Positions 25,901 to 35,458 of a stretch of 64,000 nt of DNA are shown here, piece after piece (position 1 is the stretch's first letter; each line of letters begins with the position of its first letter). Source of the stretch: Isoetes taiwanensis (lineage: Eukaryota > Streptophyta > Lycopodiopsida > Isoetales > Isoetaceae). The notes under the pieces were generated by a model, which made no database searches, had not been told where the DNA came from, and was given only the letters and a program-made list of their open reading frames with translations. The DNA lies in assembly GCA_021234155.1 (NCBI GenBank), contig JAJEKV010000019.1, positions 5,534,284 to 5,598,283 on the forward strand, written 5' to 3'. A program made the translations under genes and the position numbers.

Positions 25901-26381
25901 CACTTTTGTTTCTGATTCCATTGTAAACTTAGATCAGTCTTCTAAAATATCTAGACTTATGGATTTTGCATCTCTAGATTTCGATTGCTTGAGCTTGGAA
26001 CAACATACACATGCTTCGATGTCGCGGCTGACTAATTCTCTTACTCCCGGACTATCTAAGGCTGCGACCACTTTGCTAACCATCTTGGTGTATAGAAGTT
26101 ACCATGTGCATCTAACTAGCTTCTCTTTGCCCTCAAATTAAGTGAGGTTGTCATGTTGGAACTAAGCCCGGTTGCTTATTTCTTATAACTTCTTACGGCC
26201 TTGTCGAGATCTAGGTGGTTATGTAGATTATATAGCTATTGGCGAATAGATGATCGCACTTTGTGCTAATCCGTTACTTGAGCTTGTTCCCTCTTTTCCA
26301 TATCTTCTTTTCCTTTTTTAGTTATTCTCTCGCCCTTGTATGATGGCCATGTGTTATTTTCTTGTCATTAACTCATATTCT
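19922..26381. other. Chromosomal flank (U3 copy)
   Basis: Counterpart of 1178-7637, 6460 bp, with the telo-box patch at about 23127-23170. The minus-strand ORF seen in U1 and U2 is interrupted near 25200-25260. No gene is supported. Confidence 0.75.
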
Positions 26382-26966
26382 TGTTAGTCCTGTGCCTCCC
26401 AGTTCGGGGACTATTCATCTACACGACGGACGAGGTCAAGCTCAAGGATCCACAGTCGACCCACGGGTCAGCCATCAAAGGCCAATGAAAGACCAAGCGG
26501 CCGGACCACGGAGTCAAAGCCTATCAAGAGGCCTTCCGGACAAGTGATGGCCCGTCCACGCCAGCGTCGGCGTCGGTGTGATTCTAGGCACTTCAAGAGG
26601 CACCGCCAACATTCACTGCAAATCAGGCCTCCTTCCGAGAGTCGCAGAATCGGTCGGAGTGTCTATATTGGGCCAAAGGCCATTGTACTATATATATGAG
26701 TAGAGCTAGCACATGAGTAGGCTAGATGAGTTTTGAGTCTTGTCTCGTTTTAGGTCTTCTCTCGATTCGCGAGAGCTCATGTATGTTCATCATTGATATC
26801 AAGGAAGCTTATCATTTTCCTCTCATTGTTCTTTTTTGTTCTGTTTTCTTCTTCTTGTTCTCTTCTTGCAAATCCCGCGTGACATAGTCCCCGGACTCTC
26901 TGTTAGATCCACGGGTCCTCCGCAGGAGAATGTCTTCGGGGAGTTCCCGAACCCGGACCCCAAACA
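26382..26966 (+). mobile_element. 5' LTR of the complete element (U3), 585 bp
   Basis: TG...CA-bounded, preceded by ATTCT. Compared with the 3' LTR, mismatches sit mainly at CCTGG, CAGG and CAG words, for example cccagttcggggact against cctggttcaggact. Outside such words the two LTRs agree in long runs. Confidence 0.93.
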
Positions 26967-26992
26967 GCATGCGCCCTGCTGGGATTACGATT
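26967..26992 (+). promoter_or_regulatory. Probable primer-binding site region (tRNA-Asp-like)
   Basis: Sequence just after the LTR where a tRNA would prime reverse transcription. The three copies disagree: U1 reads about cgccgcccgctgccggg, U2 ctgtgcgccgctgcgcggg, and this copy gcatgcgccctgctggg. Their common GCGCCGCTGC..GGG core resembles the complement of the tRNA-Asp 3' end (TGGCGCCGTTGCCGGGG), a primer used by some plant Ty3 elements. The disagreement prevents a firm call. Confidence 0.35.
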
Positions 26993-27018
26993 CAATCTTA
27001 CTTTCTTACATAAGCCAT

Positions 27019-29177
27019 ATGCATCCGCCAACTTCATGCGGGAAGAACTCCTTTCTCGAGGCGGCATCTGGCTTGGGCGCCATCATCCGAAGGGAAACTG
27101 TTCGCGACATGTATGGATCTGCTTATGACATTGAGGGAGGCCACCTTCGGTCTAGGGCTCAGTCGGCGCCACCCACCCCTCGTGTCTGTCTGCGTCCTAG
27201 TTCTCGCCCCAAAGCGTGCAAACATTGCTCCCGGCCTCGGTCACCTCATCACTACTCCGGGGCCCTATCGGGCTCAACCTTCTCAACCTTACTTTCCTTA
27301 CCCACGAACATGCCTACATCCGGCCTCTTGGGGCCATGCGCCTCTTCCTTCACAACCATCATCTCCCCGGTGGGCGGGGATATCCGCGGGTCTCTTTAAG
27401 CCTACCGGTGAATTTCCTTCCCCTACATTTCCCACCGCTCTTCCTGTTTACAACCTTACAGACCTCAAAACCAATGCTCAGGCACCTTCTGTCCCTCAAC
27501 CGCAGTCACCCCTTCATCAAGGTCCTTCAGGCACCATGCCACCTCCACCTCAATATCCTCACTATACTGTTCCTGTCCAGCCAAGCACTTTCACATCTAC
27601 CTTTCGGACTCAACCCGACTTATCCCACCTTTGGCAACACGAAAAGGCAAACCCTTAGACCAAAGTGCTCGGCCCACATGGAAGAATTTGAGGCTCTAGC
27701 TGTCCTAAATGGTCATGCGCAACCTCAACTGAAATTCCACATCTTTTCCACCACCCTGCGTGGCTCTCCTCATCAATGGCTCATGTCCAACAAAAGCCAT
27801 TGGAAACAAGATTGGTCAGAAATGAGAACTGCTTTTCTTTCTCACTATAGGACCACGGATGATGATCAACTTCATCTCAAACAACTCAATGCCCTTCAAC
27901 AAGAGCCCACGGAGTCCGCCTCGGATTTTTCGCGGATCGTCTACATATTACGCTCGGCAAGCTCAAGGAGTACCCAACCAGAGCCGTTACAGGGTCTGGT
28001 TTCTCCAAGGACTTCCTCCGGCTATTCGACTCATGGCTGAATACTGCGTCCCAAGACTTTGGAGCGGGCTATCGACCTTGTCAATCACTTTCGATCAATG
28101 TTTCCTCCCGTGCCCACCTCATTGCAAAAGATGCAACATGTGCAATCATGCCACGGAAGAGTGCATTAGCACTCATCCCAATCTTAATCGCTAACAAACT
28201 TCGTTTATCAAGTGCAAACAACACCTCGGCAACAATCGCACTATCGGCCCACCACTTCAGCCCAACCAAATCAACTCTATCGACCCCGGGAGCAACAACG
28301 GGGACCCAACACACGCGTCCTCCTTTTTGATCCTTCTAAAGCTTCGGTGTTACCACTTTGCCGGGAATGGGGTCATACCACCACGGCGTGTCCTCAACTT
28401 CCACAAGTTCAGTGCGGCTTCACGGCACCAATCGTAGACCACATCGGTCCGCCTCCGCGGCTTACCAACTCGGATTGCTAATGGCAAACAAGGCCCGACC
28501 AGTTCTTAAGAAGCCACCAAGAGCCCTCGGCAATCACGCTATCAACCAGCTCACGCAATTCAACCTCACCGGATCAACAAGCCGCAGGAAGAAAATTTTC
28601 GGGCACTAAATCCTCCGGTTCAACCTTCAAATTGGGTTGGTTTGGTTTCACGCCCGGACCGAGGCGTCCGCCCCAACCATTATCCCTAATGGCACGATCC
28701 CCGCCTTTGCGGTCGACACCATTCCTCATGACGAAGAAAAAAAGGTTCACTTTGCACGACTTGGAGAAACTCATGCCGCATGTCATGCCTAAAGTTCGCC
28801 AAAGCATTTTGAACCTCATGCAAGCTGCTGAAGGCCGCACGTTGGCAAATGTTCATGCCACCACCAGAGCTCAACAACGCCAAGATACACCTTCCACATC
28901 TCAACCTCCACGCTCTCAGACATATCCCAATATTGCTGCAGAGGTTGACCTGCTCAAAGAAGTTGCTGCTTCCTTACCACGCACTCCAGCACCCGTGGAT
29001 CCAGCAGATCCTTTTTGTCATGTGCCTCTGGAACTCCAAGAGGAGCTAGCCAAGATCAAAATTCCTTTAAGCTTGGCAACCATTTTGAAACTCTGTCCTG
29101 CTCTCAAGGACCAGTTACCACTCCCGACTATTTTAGTTGGGGCTGTTGCTACCTCTACACCCCAGGGAAAATTTTAA
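27019..29177 (+). pseudogene. Ty3/gypsy gag of the complete element (U3)
   Basis: Same Gag as the other copies. The core is at about 27430-28040, the first zinc knuckle at about 28122-28164, the damaged second knuckle near 28350, and the basic C-terminal tail to the TAA at 29175-29177. At least four frame changes are needed to read it through, most at places where another copy reads CAG or CTG. The stop lies directly on the AAAATTTT repeat that borders the 771-bp insert, so the present gag end is probably created by that insert. Confidence 0.8.
29165..29171 (+). promoter_or_regulatory. Candidate -1 frameshift heptamer GGGAAAA
   Basis: In gag frame the codons read CAG GGA AAA TTT, so GGGAAAA fits the X XXY YYZ slippery pattern exactly. 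The protease frame beyond the 771-bp insert is the -1 frame at the matching AAAATTTT (29947-29954). Without the insert, a -1 slip here would join gag to pol. This is inference: all four gag copies keep the heptamer, but no downstream RNA structure has been tested and an upstream CAG-site error could also change the frame. Confidence 0.3.
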
Positions 29178-29946
29178 GGGACCTATAATTTTGTATAAGT
29201 ATAATGAATTGGCCATTCCTTGTAAAATATGCCCCCAAAAGTGTAGCTTGAACTGGCCATTTTTCATATTTTTTTCTAATGTGGCTGCAACCCAATTGGC
29301 GATTTTTGAACCAAATATCTAATAATGTGTACCTCAAATGGCGATTTTTAGCTAGATTCTTATTAAATATAGAGCTAGTTGCGCGAACATAAAGAAGTCG
29401 TTACTCTATATAAATGTATTTAAGTTATATGTTGTATGAATTTGAATTCATAACCCATGTATTTCAATAACGCATATATTGCTGGTAGAGAGAATAAAAA
29501 ATCGGATGCCGGAGTCTTCGTAAAGAGGATTGAAAAGTGCCTCGACATTTGATTTTCCCAAAGAGCAGGATTATTCTTAGTTGGTAGATATATTTAGGAA
29601 TAAAATTTTCTAATAATGTTAGCCCCCCATAAGTGACGAATTTATGAGGGGACCTCTTAATGAGTTAAGATTTGGCAAACTTAAGGCATTACATGATTTG
29701 GCCAAGTGGCCTAAATGGCCATTCCATAAGTATATCTAGTTCTCACTTTGGACCAAATTGGCCCCAAAGTCAATATCACTCCAATTAGCAAACATCTAAT
29801 TGGCCATTCTAATGTCGTAATAGGCAATAAAGTGCCACGAAATGGCGAATCTGCAAGTAGTCCATAGGTAAGGCATCCTACTCAAGCCGGCCGTCGCATT
29901 TTGCCTGAACCTGTATTTTGTGGCCAAATGGCCCGCCGGGGCCACT
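29176..29946. mobile_element. 771-bp AT-rich insert between gag and protease
   Basis: Bounded by AAAATTTT at 29168-29175 and 29947-29954, an apparent 8-bp target duplication of the size made by hAT elements. It has no coding capacity. Short words ATTGGCC/AATGGCC recur at least eight times near both ends (for example 29210, 29697-29725, 29755, 29800, 29921), like transposon subterminal repeats. Terminal inverted repeats are poor (AAGGGACC against AGTGGCCC), so the class is unproven. Its left 125 bp is present in every tandem unit, and the unit breakpoint lies inside it. Confidence 0.35.
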
Positions 29947-30330
29947 AAAATTTTCGCTGCTACACCCACGGTCCATGCCACGGTGGGCAATCAACAAGTC
30001 AATCATGTTCAAATTGACGGGGGTAGCGCAGTCAATCTCATCACGGATAAACTCCGCAAACAAATGGGCATCAAACAACTCTTTCGTGCCCCATATGACA
30101 TCAAATTGGCTAATGGCCATATCACAAGACCTCAAGGCATCACGCCTCTTCTTCACATCAACATAGGTGATCTCCGATTCCCCTTGGAATTTGGAGTTTG
30201 GAAGGCTGGCGAAGATCCAGGTGACTATGAAATGTTGGTCGGCAGACCTTTTCTCCGCCAGGCCAAGAGTATCCATTACTGGGCCACGGATCAGTTAGTC
30301 ATCACTAATGGTCACCTCAATTCCACCATG
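29920..30330 (+). pseudogene. Aspartic protease domain of pol
   Basis: The catalytic motif IDGGSAVNLI has its aspartate codon at 30016-30018, followed by a flap-like region and GRPFLRQAK near 30240, the usual end of retropepsin folds. DGGSA takes the place of the more common DTG/DSG, a variant known in plant Ty3 elements. This section has no internal break. Confidence 0.8.
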
Positions 30331-30779
30331 GACTTGGAAACAGGCAAGATCATTTCTGTTGACCATGCTGAACCCTCTCTCTCCGACACCGATTCTGAGG
30401 ACGCCCAGAATATCTATCATGTTCAGGCTCAACCTGCGAGTCTGCCTCTGTCATCCTACCCCAAATATGCTGATCCTTGGGGAGACATGACTCTTGATCA
30501 GGACCAGGCTGTGGCTACTTTGCTTGACCCTTACCTGGCTCCTTGCAATAGAATCCAATGTGTTGATCACTTTTCAGATGCTGAACCTCCTGCAACTCCT
30601 GTTGATGTACACGCTGTCATGAAGCAACCTCTGCTGGATGAAACTCAGCAACCTCTCTTTTTCACCACGCAGAGTGCCACGCATCCTGTTATGCTTCAAC
30701 CGCCTGCTCATATTGTCCAGGACACAGAAGTGATACCTCATATTCAGACTCCTGAAGTCGAGATCGTGGACGTGGGCAA

Positions 30780-32110
30780 CAATCAGCCTGTCCGCATTCT
30801 TCCGGCCCCTTATCGTAACAGGGCTGTCAAGCTCTTCAAAAAGTTCAAACACATTTTCTCCTGGAGCTACAGAGATCTTTGGGGAATCAACAAAAGCTTG
30901 GGGGAACTCACCATTCCTACCAAATCTGGCTCAACCCTAATTACCGTGATCGCGTCAAGGCGGAAATTGACAAACTCCTTGCTGCAGGTTTGATCTATGA
31001 GGTCAAACATTCTGAATGGGTGAGCCCCATCGTCATTGCACTCAAACACAATGGTAAGATCCGCGTCTGCGTGGACTACCGAAAACTCAATCAGCCACGC
31101 AGGCGTGATCATTTTCCACTTCCCTTCCGCGCACGGTGTTCCGAAGAGGTTCTTGCCATGAGATGTACTCCTTCATGGATGGTTTTTTCTACTAATCGAT
31201 CTCAATCAAAGAATCTGATCAACTCAAGACTACTTTCACCACCACCCCGTAAGCACTTTTTGCCTACAAGGTAGTTCCTTTTGGATTATCAAACTCTCCA
31301 TCAACGTTTCAACGCATCATGCTCTCGGCCATGATTTTATGAAGGAAAATCCTTCTTGCAAATTTTTTCAAGATGACTTCTCCGCCTCTGATTCCATGGT
31401 TGACCATTTGGATAAATTGAACTCGTCTTTCGAGAAATGTGATGAGTCCCCAGATTAGTCTCAATCCCGAGAAATGCACCTTTTGTGTCACCTCAGGAGT
31501 TCTCATAGGCCACGTTTGTCGCGACCAGCGGTATCACCACGGATCCTCGCCAAAATCGGTTGTGTGCTCAAGGCTCAAGCACCATCCAATATCAAGGAGA
31601 CACTCTTTTCCCCGGTCAATTATTACTCCACCTTCATTCCCCGGACTAGCGGCCATTGCGCATCCCATTCATAAACTCACGGGTGATGAATCCACCGGGC
31701 TTGGAATTCCCAGCGGATCTTTGCTTTCAACGATTGAAGCTTTTGCTTACTCAGGCCCCGGTTCTTGTTCCTCCTCAATGGGACAAGCCCTTTCATGTTC
31801 ATGTCGATGTCTCGGCATTTGCTATTGGAGCTGTTCTTTCTCAAGAATATGATGCGCACACTGACAAACCAAATCGATCACGCCAAAAAAAACTCAATTA
31901 ATCTGAGTGCAACTATTCTGCCACAGAGCGTGAAGCTTTGGGTCTCATTTTCTGTGTCCAACGCTTCCGTCACTACCTTTTGGGCAGTCAAATCAAGTTC
32001 TTTGTTGACCACCAAGCACTCCTTTATTTGATCAACAAATCCACGCCCACGGGCCGCATTGCTCGTTGGGTCCTTCTTCTTCAAAATTTGCCCCTTTTGA
32101 AATTGTTCAC
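30780..32110 (+). pseudogene. Reverse transcriptase and RNase H region of pol
   Basis: The RT start is recognisable by FKHIFSWSYRDL, then AEIDKLLAAGLIYEVKHSEW and RVCVDYRKLNQ (about 30960-31095). The VVPFGLSNSPSTFQRIM motif is at about 31270-31320 and the catalytic pair in FQDDFS at 31372-31377. RNase H follows (PFHVHVDVSAFAIGAVLSQ near 31785-31850; FFVDHQALLYL near 31995-32030). Frame changes occur near 30890, 31110-31200, 31330, 31450-31650, 31760-31930 and 32080. The section is the most damaged of pol. Confidence 0.8.
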
Positions 32111-33130
32111 AAGGCGGCAAATCTCATGTTGTCCCGGATTATCTTTCACGCATCCACACGGATGATCCCTCAACCGAGTCTCGACGCCTTTCACGGCGCT
32201 CAACTCTTTTTAGTCACGGCAACACCACATTGGTTCCATGATTTTCAGCAGTACCTCCTCACAGGTGCTCTTCCACCAGAAGACGCGACGCTCTCTCCTG
32301 CCAAGCGGCAATCCCGTCGACATCAATTTCTCCGCGAGGTCCGTGACTACACCATGGTTGCAGGACATCTCTACAAAAAGGGTAAGGATACCATCCTTCG
32401 ACGCTGTGTTCTACCTCATGAAGTTCCAGATATTGTTCGAGAAGCTCATCAAGGGCTAGGTGGTGGTCATTTTCATGGTGACACCACGGCACGCAAAATC
32501 CTTCTAGCTGGGTATTTTTGGCCCACGCTCTTCAAAGACGCTCACGCCCACGCCCGCACGTGTGATGCTTGCCAGCGTGTGGGTCGGCCGACGGCCCGTG
32601 ACGCTCTTCCCTTGACGCCGGTTGCCACGCCACTTCCCTTCAGCAAATGGGGAATGGATTTTGTGGGACCCATCGACCCTCCTGCGCGGCACACCCGTGC
32701 CCGCTACATTCTGGTTCTCACTGACTACGCTACCAAATGGGCGGAAGCTTGCGCACTTCCAGACAACACTGCAGCAAGCACAGCCAGGGTCCTTTATCAA
32801 CAAATCATCACGCGATTCGGCTGCCCCACGGAGCTGGTCAGTGATCGTGGTGTCCATTTTATCAATCATACCATCAAGGAGCTGACGGATTATCTCCTGA
32901 TACATCATCACAAGAGCACACCTTACTATCCTCAAGGTAATGGTTTGGCAGAAAGCACCAACAAAACTCTGGTCACCATTCTCAAGAAAATTTGTGACGC
33001 TTCACGCATATCTTGCATGGCAAACAAAACTTCCTACTGTTCTTTGGGCCTACAATACTTGTTTCAAAATAGCTACAGGTCACACTCCTTTCAAATTGAT
33101 TTATGGTCAGGAAGCTCTCATGCCGTTTGA
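32066..33130 (+). pseudogene. Integrase domain of pol, longest open stretch
   Basis: An HHCC zinc-binding region (HEVPDIVREAH...HFHGDTTARK...CDACQ) occupies about residues 115-170 of this stretch. The catalytic core follows: aspartates in WGMDFVGP (residue 198) and SDRGVHF (260) and glutamate in NGLAEST (296), with 35 residues between the last two as in D,D35E integrases. A frame change near 33020 leads to the next open piece, 32940-33233 (LWAYNTCFKIATGHTPFKLIYGQEA), and another near 33390 to the C-terminal SH3-like end. All key residues are present. Confidence 0.88.
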
Positions 33131-33621
33131 ATACATCCTTCCAATGACTCCGTTTTCAAATCAAGCTCGCTTTCCCATAATCCGCTTCTTTTTGACTCAA
33201 AGAAAGGGTCTATCAATTGGAACAGTTGGATGAACTTAGAAGGGATGCTTATATTAGGTGTTCTTCATGGACAACGGTTGCAAAAATCTTTACATGACAA
33301 ACGCGTCGAAGACAAAACATTCAAAGAAGGAGATTTGGTTCTTCTTTATGATTCTCGGTACAAAAATTTTCCGGGTAAACTTAAGTTTCGTTGGCTTGGC
33401 CCCTTATCAAATTGTTCAAGTGGTTCGACCCAGCGTTTTCCAACTGGCTGAGTTGGATGGCACTCCATTACCTACACTGGTTAATGGCTTTCGCCTCAAA
33501 ACATTTTATCGCATAGAAAGCGAAAATCAACAAACAGGTACAGTTCAAGAAGCAAACACAACAGATAGTGACTAAAACGGCGGCATATTATATTATAGGT
33601 GGATTTTTTTTACAAAATGCG

Positions 33622-33694
33622 GGCGCGACCCACTATTTCGCTATGGGCACGCGCCCTATATACAAACCGGGCTCCGAGCCCTACCTACTAAAAA
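33622..33694. terminator. Two GC-rich hairpins between convergent ORFs
   Basis: GGGCGCG...CGCGCCC can pair across about 22 bases, and GGGCTCCGAGCCC is a near-perfect short hairpin. They lie between the end of pol (plus strand) and the end of the antisense ORF (minus strand). They could shape either RNA 3' end, but plant Pol II ends are not set by simple hairpins, so the role is speculative. Confidence 0.2.
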
Positions 33695-33712
33695 CCTAAG
33701 AAGAAAAACCCT

Positions 33713-34000
33713 CTACTCCTGGTTGGGAAAGCGAGAGGTGATCTTGAGGAGGTAGTAGAGGTTACGCTTTCGGGGGTCCCAAAGGTGCAGAACCACCTCC
33801 ATCCCAGGAGTATTCGGATCGGGATGTTCAGCCATCCCGGAACACCAGCCATCCATTCGCAGGCCACGATTGTGGCAGCGCCAGAGGTCCAGACAGTCCA
33901 TTTTACAGGTGATCCACTCTTGACAGTTCGTCGGCATTGTGCAGTTCTCGTTCAAACCAGCAGCTGCCATGCTAAGCGCCATCGCATGTCTTCGCTTCAT
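33713..34000 (-). CDS. Small antisense ORF inside the retrotransposon
   Basis: A cysteine- and tryptophan-containing protein of up to 95 residues (MKRRHAMALSMAAAGL... CTMPTNCQEWITCKMDCLDLWRC...), uninterrupted, between pol and ORF3. The first methionine lies only about 19 bases from a TATA box at 34012-34019, so translation more likely begins at the second (33982) or third (33970) methionine. An N-terminal hydrophobic/alanine stretch followed by spaced cysteines would suit a small secreted-type fold, but I recognise no family. Antisense ORFs at this position are known in some Tat-group elements. Confidence 0.4.
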   Translation of the reverse strand: MKRRHAMALSMAAAGLNENCTMPTNCQEWITCKMDCLDLWRCHNRGLRMDGWCSGMAEHPDPNTPGMEVVLHLWDPRKRNLYYLLKITSRFPNQE

Positions 34001-34011
34001 TCCTGGTTCGT

Positions 34012-34057
34012 CTTATATAGCCAACCGAGGAACTGCTAGTCGACGTGGACCAATCAG
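34012..34057 (-). promoter_or_regulatory. Antisense promoter: TATA, GACGTGG, CCAAT-type box
   Basis: On the minus strand CTATATAAGA (34012-34021) stands just upstream of the antisense ORF. Behind it lie the ACGT-core word GACGTGG (plus-strand 34042-34048) and an inverted CCAAT (CCAATCAG on the plus strand, 34050-34057). The spacing is reasonable for a plant Pol II promoter directing leftward transcription. The 34060-34520 interval between it and ORF3 is CT-rich with no ORF of note and could serve both directions. Confidence 0.4.
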
Positions 34058-34587
34058 AAATTCGCCAACGTGTTTGCAATGCAAGGCTCTTTCTAAACTG
34101 AGAATCTTTTCTCCCGCCGCATATCTAGCAAGGGTACCCTCTGACACATTCGTTTAAATGATATCCCACTTCGAGTTGCCAGCATTAAATGCCATTGCTT
34201 CTTTTCATACCCGTCAAACATTAATATGTGTCCTTTGGCCACCTGTCACATCCGATCATTCTCTCACGTCTCATCTTCACCGTTCATTGCTTCTCCCTTA
34301 GTTGTTCGGGGACTTAGCCAAATTTTTGCCTCTCAATCCCCTCCTTGGCATCTTTCGACACTGGCACCATCAGCGACTCTGTTTAAGCCCTCATCATACC
34401 CCTTAAGCCTCCAATTCGCGCGCCCTAAACCTTTTGTCTCTCTGTAGCCGTCCCTTAGTCCTCAGGATTCTCCGGCTCTCCGCCTTCTTCACCGCGGTTC
34501 ATACGTTAGGCGGCTTTTAGCCATGGCTGCCCCCAAACTTTCTACACTTCAAGCTTACGCTCCAAGGATCGCGACTCTTTTAGTGCT

Positions 34588-35458
34588 GTGTCTTTCGCGA
34601 CGTCCACCTTTCGAGAGGCCCTTGTTGGTCTGAGTCGGGAAGTTGCGGAACGCCACAAGCTTCTGGTTTTCACAAATGGAGCTCCGGCCCTAAATCCGGG
34701 CGCAATTGCGGCAGTTCATCGCTTTGTCGTCAACAGCTTCGGAAGGATTTGCTACGGTGGTCGATGGCACCACCATTTTACTTACTCAGCATTTGATTTC
34801 TGAGGTATTCCGCATCCCTTTGCAAAAACCTTCTGTCTCTTGGGCTGCTTTACAGGACATGGACGTCACTCAGTTTGGCGCTCTTGCTTATCAAGCAAAC
34901 CAGCATCGCCTCACAAATATTGCCCAACCACATGAGACTTTTGTGAAGTTTCTGTGGAGAAAATTGCTTGGGCATTCCATTAAGAACACCCACATCAATA
35001 AGCCGTTTTACAATATGGTTATCACTGCCATCCACTCCAATCTGCATGTTGATTGGCCACAACTCTTATTCTACCGCCTTCTTCAAGAAGTAGACCGCAT
35101 CCGGGCTACTCCCTCCTCTGTCTCTGAAATTTCCGTGGGAGGCCATCTTCAGGCCCTCATTCGTCATTATCTTCCTGTTCTTGAGAGCCCTTCCACTTCC
35201 CATACCTCCACTCAACGCTCTCTGCATTCCCAGCGTCAAACTCAACAAGCTGTACCTTCACGCCAGACCTCCCCTCGTCCTGTTCAACTTCAGACCATGC
35301 ATGTTACTGTATCCTCTTCCTCCTCTGAGGCCACGCCTACCCATTCCTGCCATGCCTCTCAACAATCTCAGACAAGGCAGCAACAGGGCCCTGAACCTCC
35401 CCATCCTCGACAGCTCCTGTACAAATTCCAGCAAGATGTTCAAGCCGCTGCCCTGTAG
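34588..35458 (+). pseudogene. ORF3 N-terminal domain and linker
   Basis: Residues such as REALVGLSREVAERHKLLVF, then DGTTILLTQHLISEVFRIPL and KPFYNMVITAIHSNLHVDWP, suggest a helical domain. The general pattern recalls the plant mobile/putative plant transposon protein domains found in plant retroelements; this is a weak inference from pattern, not a search. A serine-, threonine- and glutamine-rich linker (about 35180-35400) follows and ends at the TAG at 35456. Confidence 0.5.

Larger units (their letters stand above)
19922..29300. repeat. Tandem unit U3, continuous with the full element
   Basis: Third complete unit, 9379 bp. It is the only one whose post-gag spacer does not return to flank sequence at 29300 but continues (GATTTTTGAACC...) into pol. 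It therefore marks the original right side of the insertion. It contains the densest CAG/CTG-site disruptions of the three. Confidence 0.9.
29920..33574 (+). pseudogene. pol: protease, RT, RNase H, integrase, with frame breaks
   Basis: Encodes the enzymes that copy and insert the element. Continuous stretches are 29920-30993 (protease to RT start), 30879-31274 (RT), several short pieces from 31300 to 31900 (RT end, RNase H), 31938-32165 (RNase H end), 32066-33130 (integrase) and 32940-33574 in pieces (integrase C-terminus). The domain order is that of Ty3/gypsy. No chromodomain follows the integrase; the protein ends with the LKTFY segment and a short polar tail. Several breaks coincide with expected CAG/CTG words. 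As read, it cannot make a full polyprotein. Confidence 0.88.

Noticed and set aside
33258-33575. Chromodomain at the integrase C-terminus
   Set aside because: The end (LKTFYRIESENQQ...) is short and polar with no chromodomain-type aromatic pattern.
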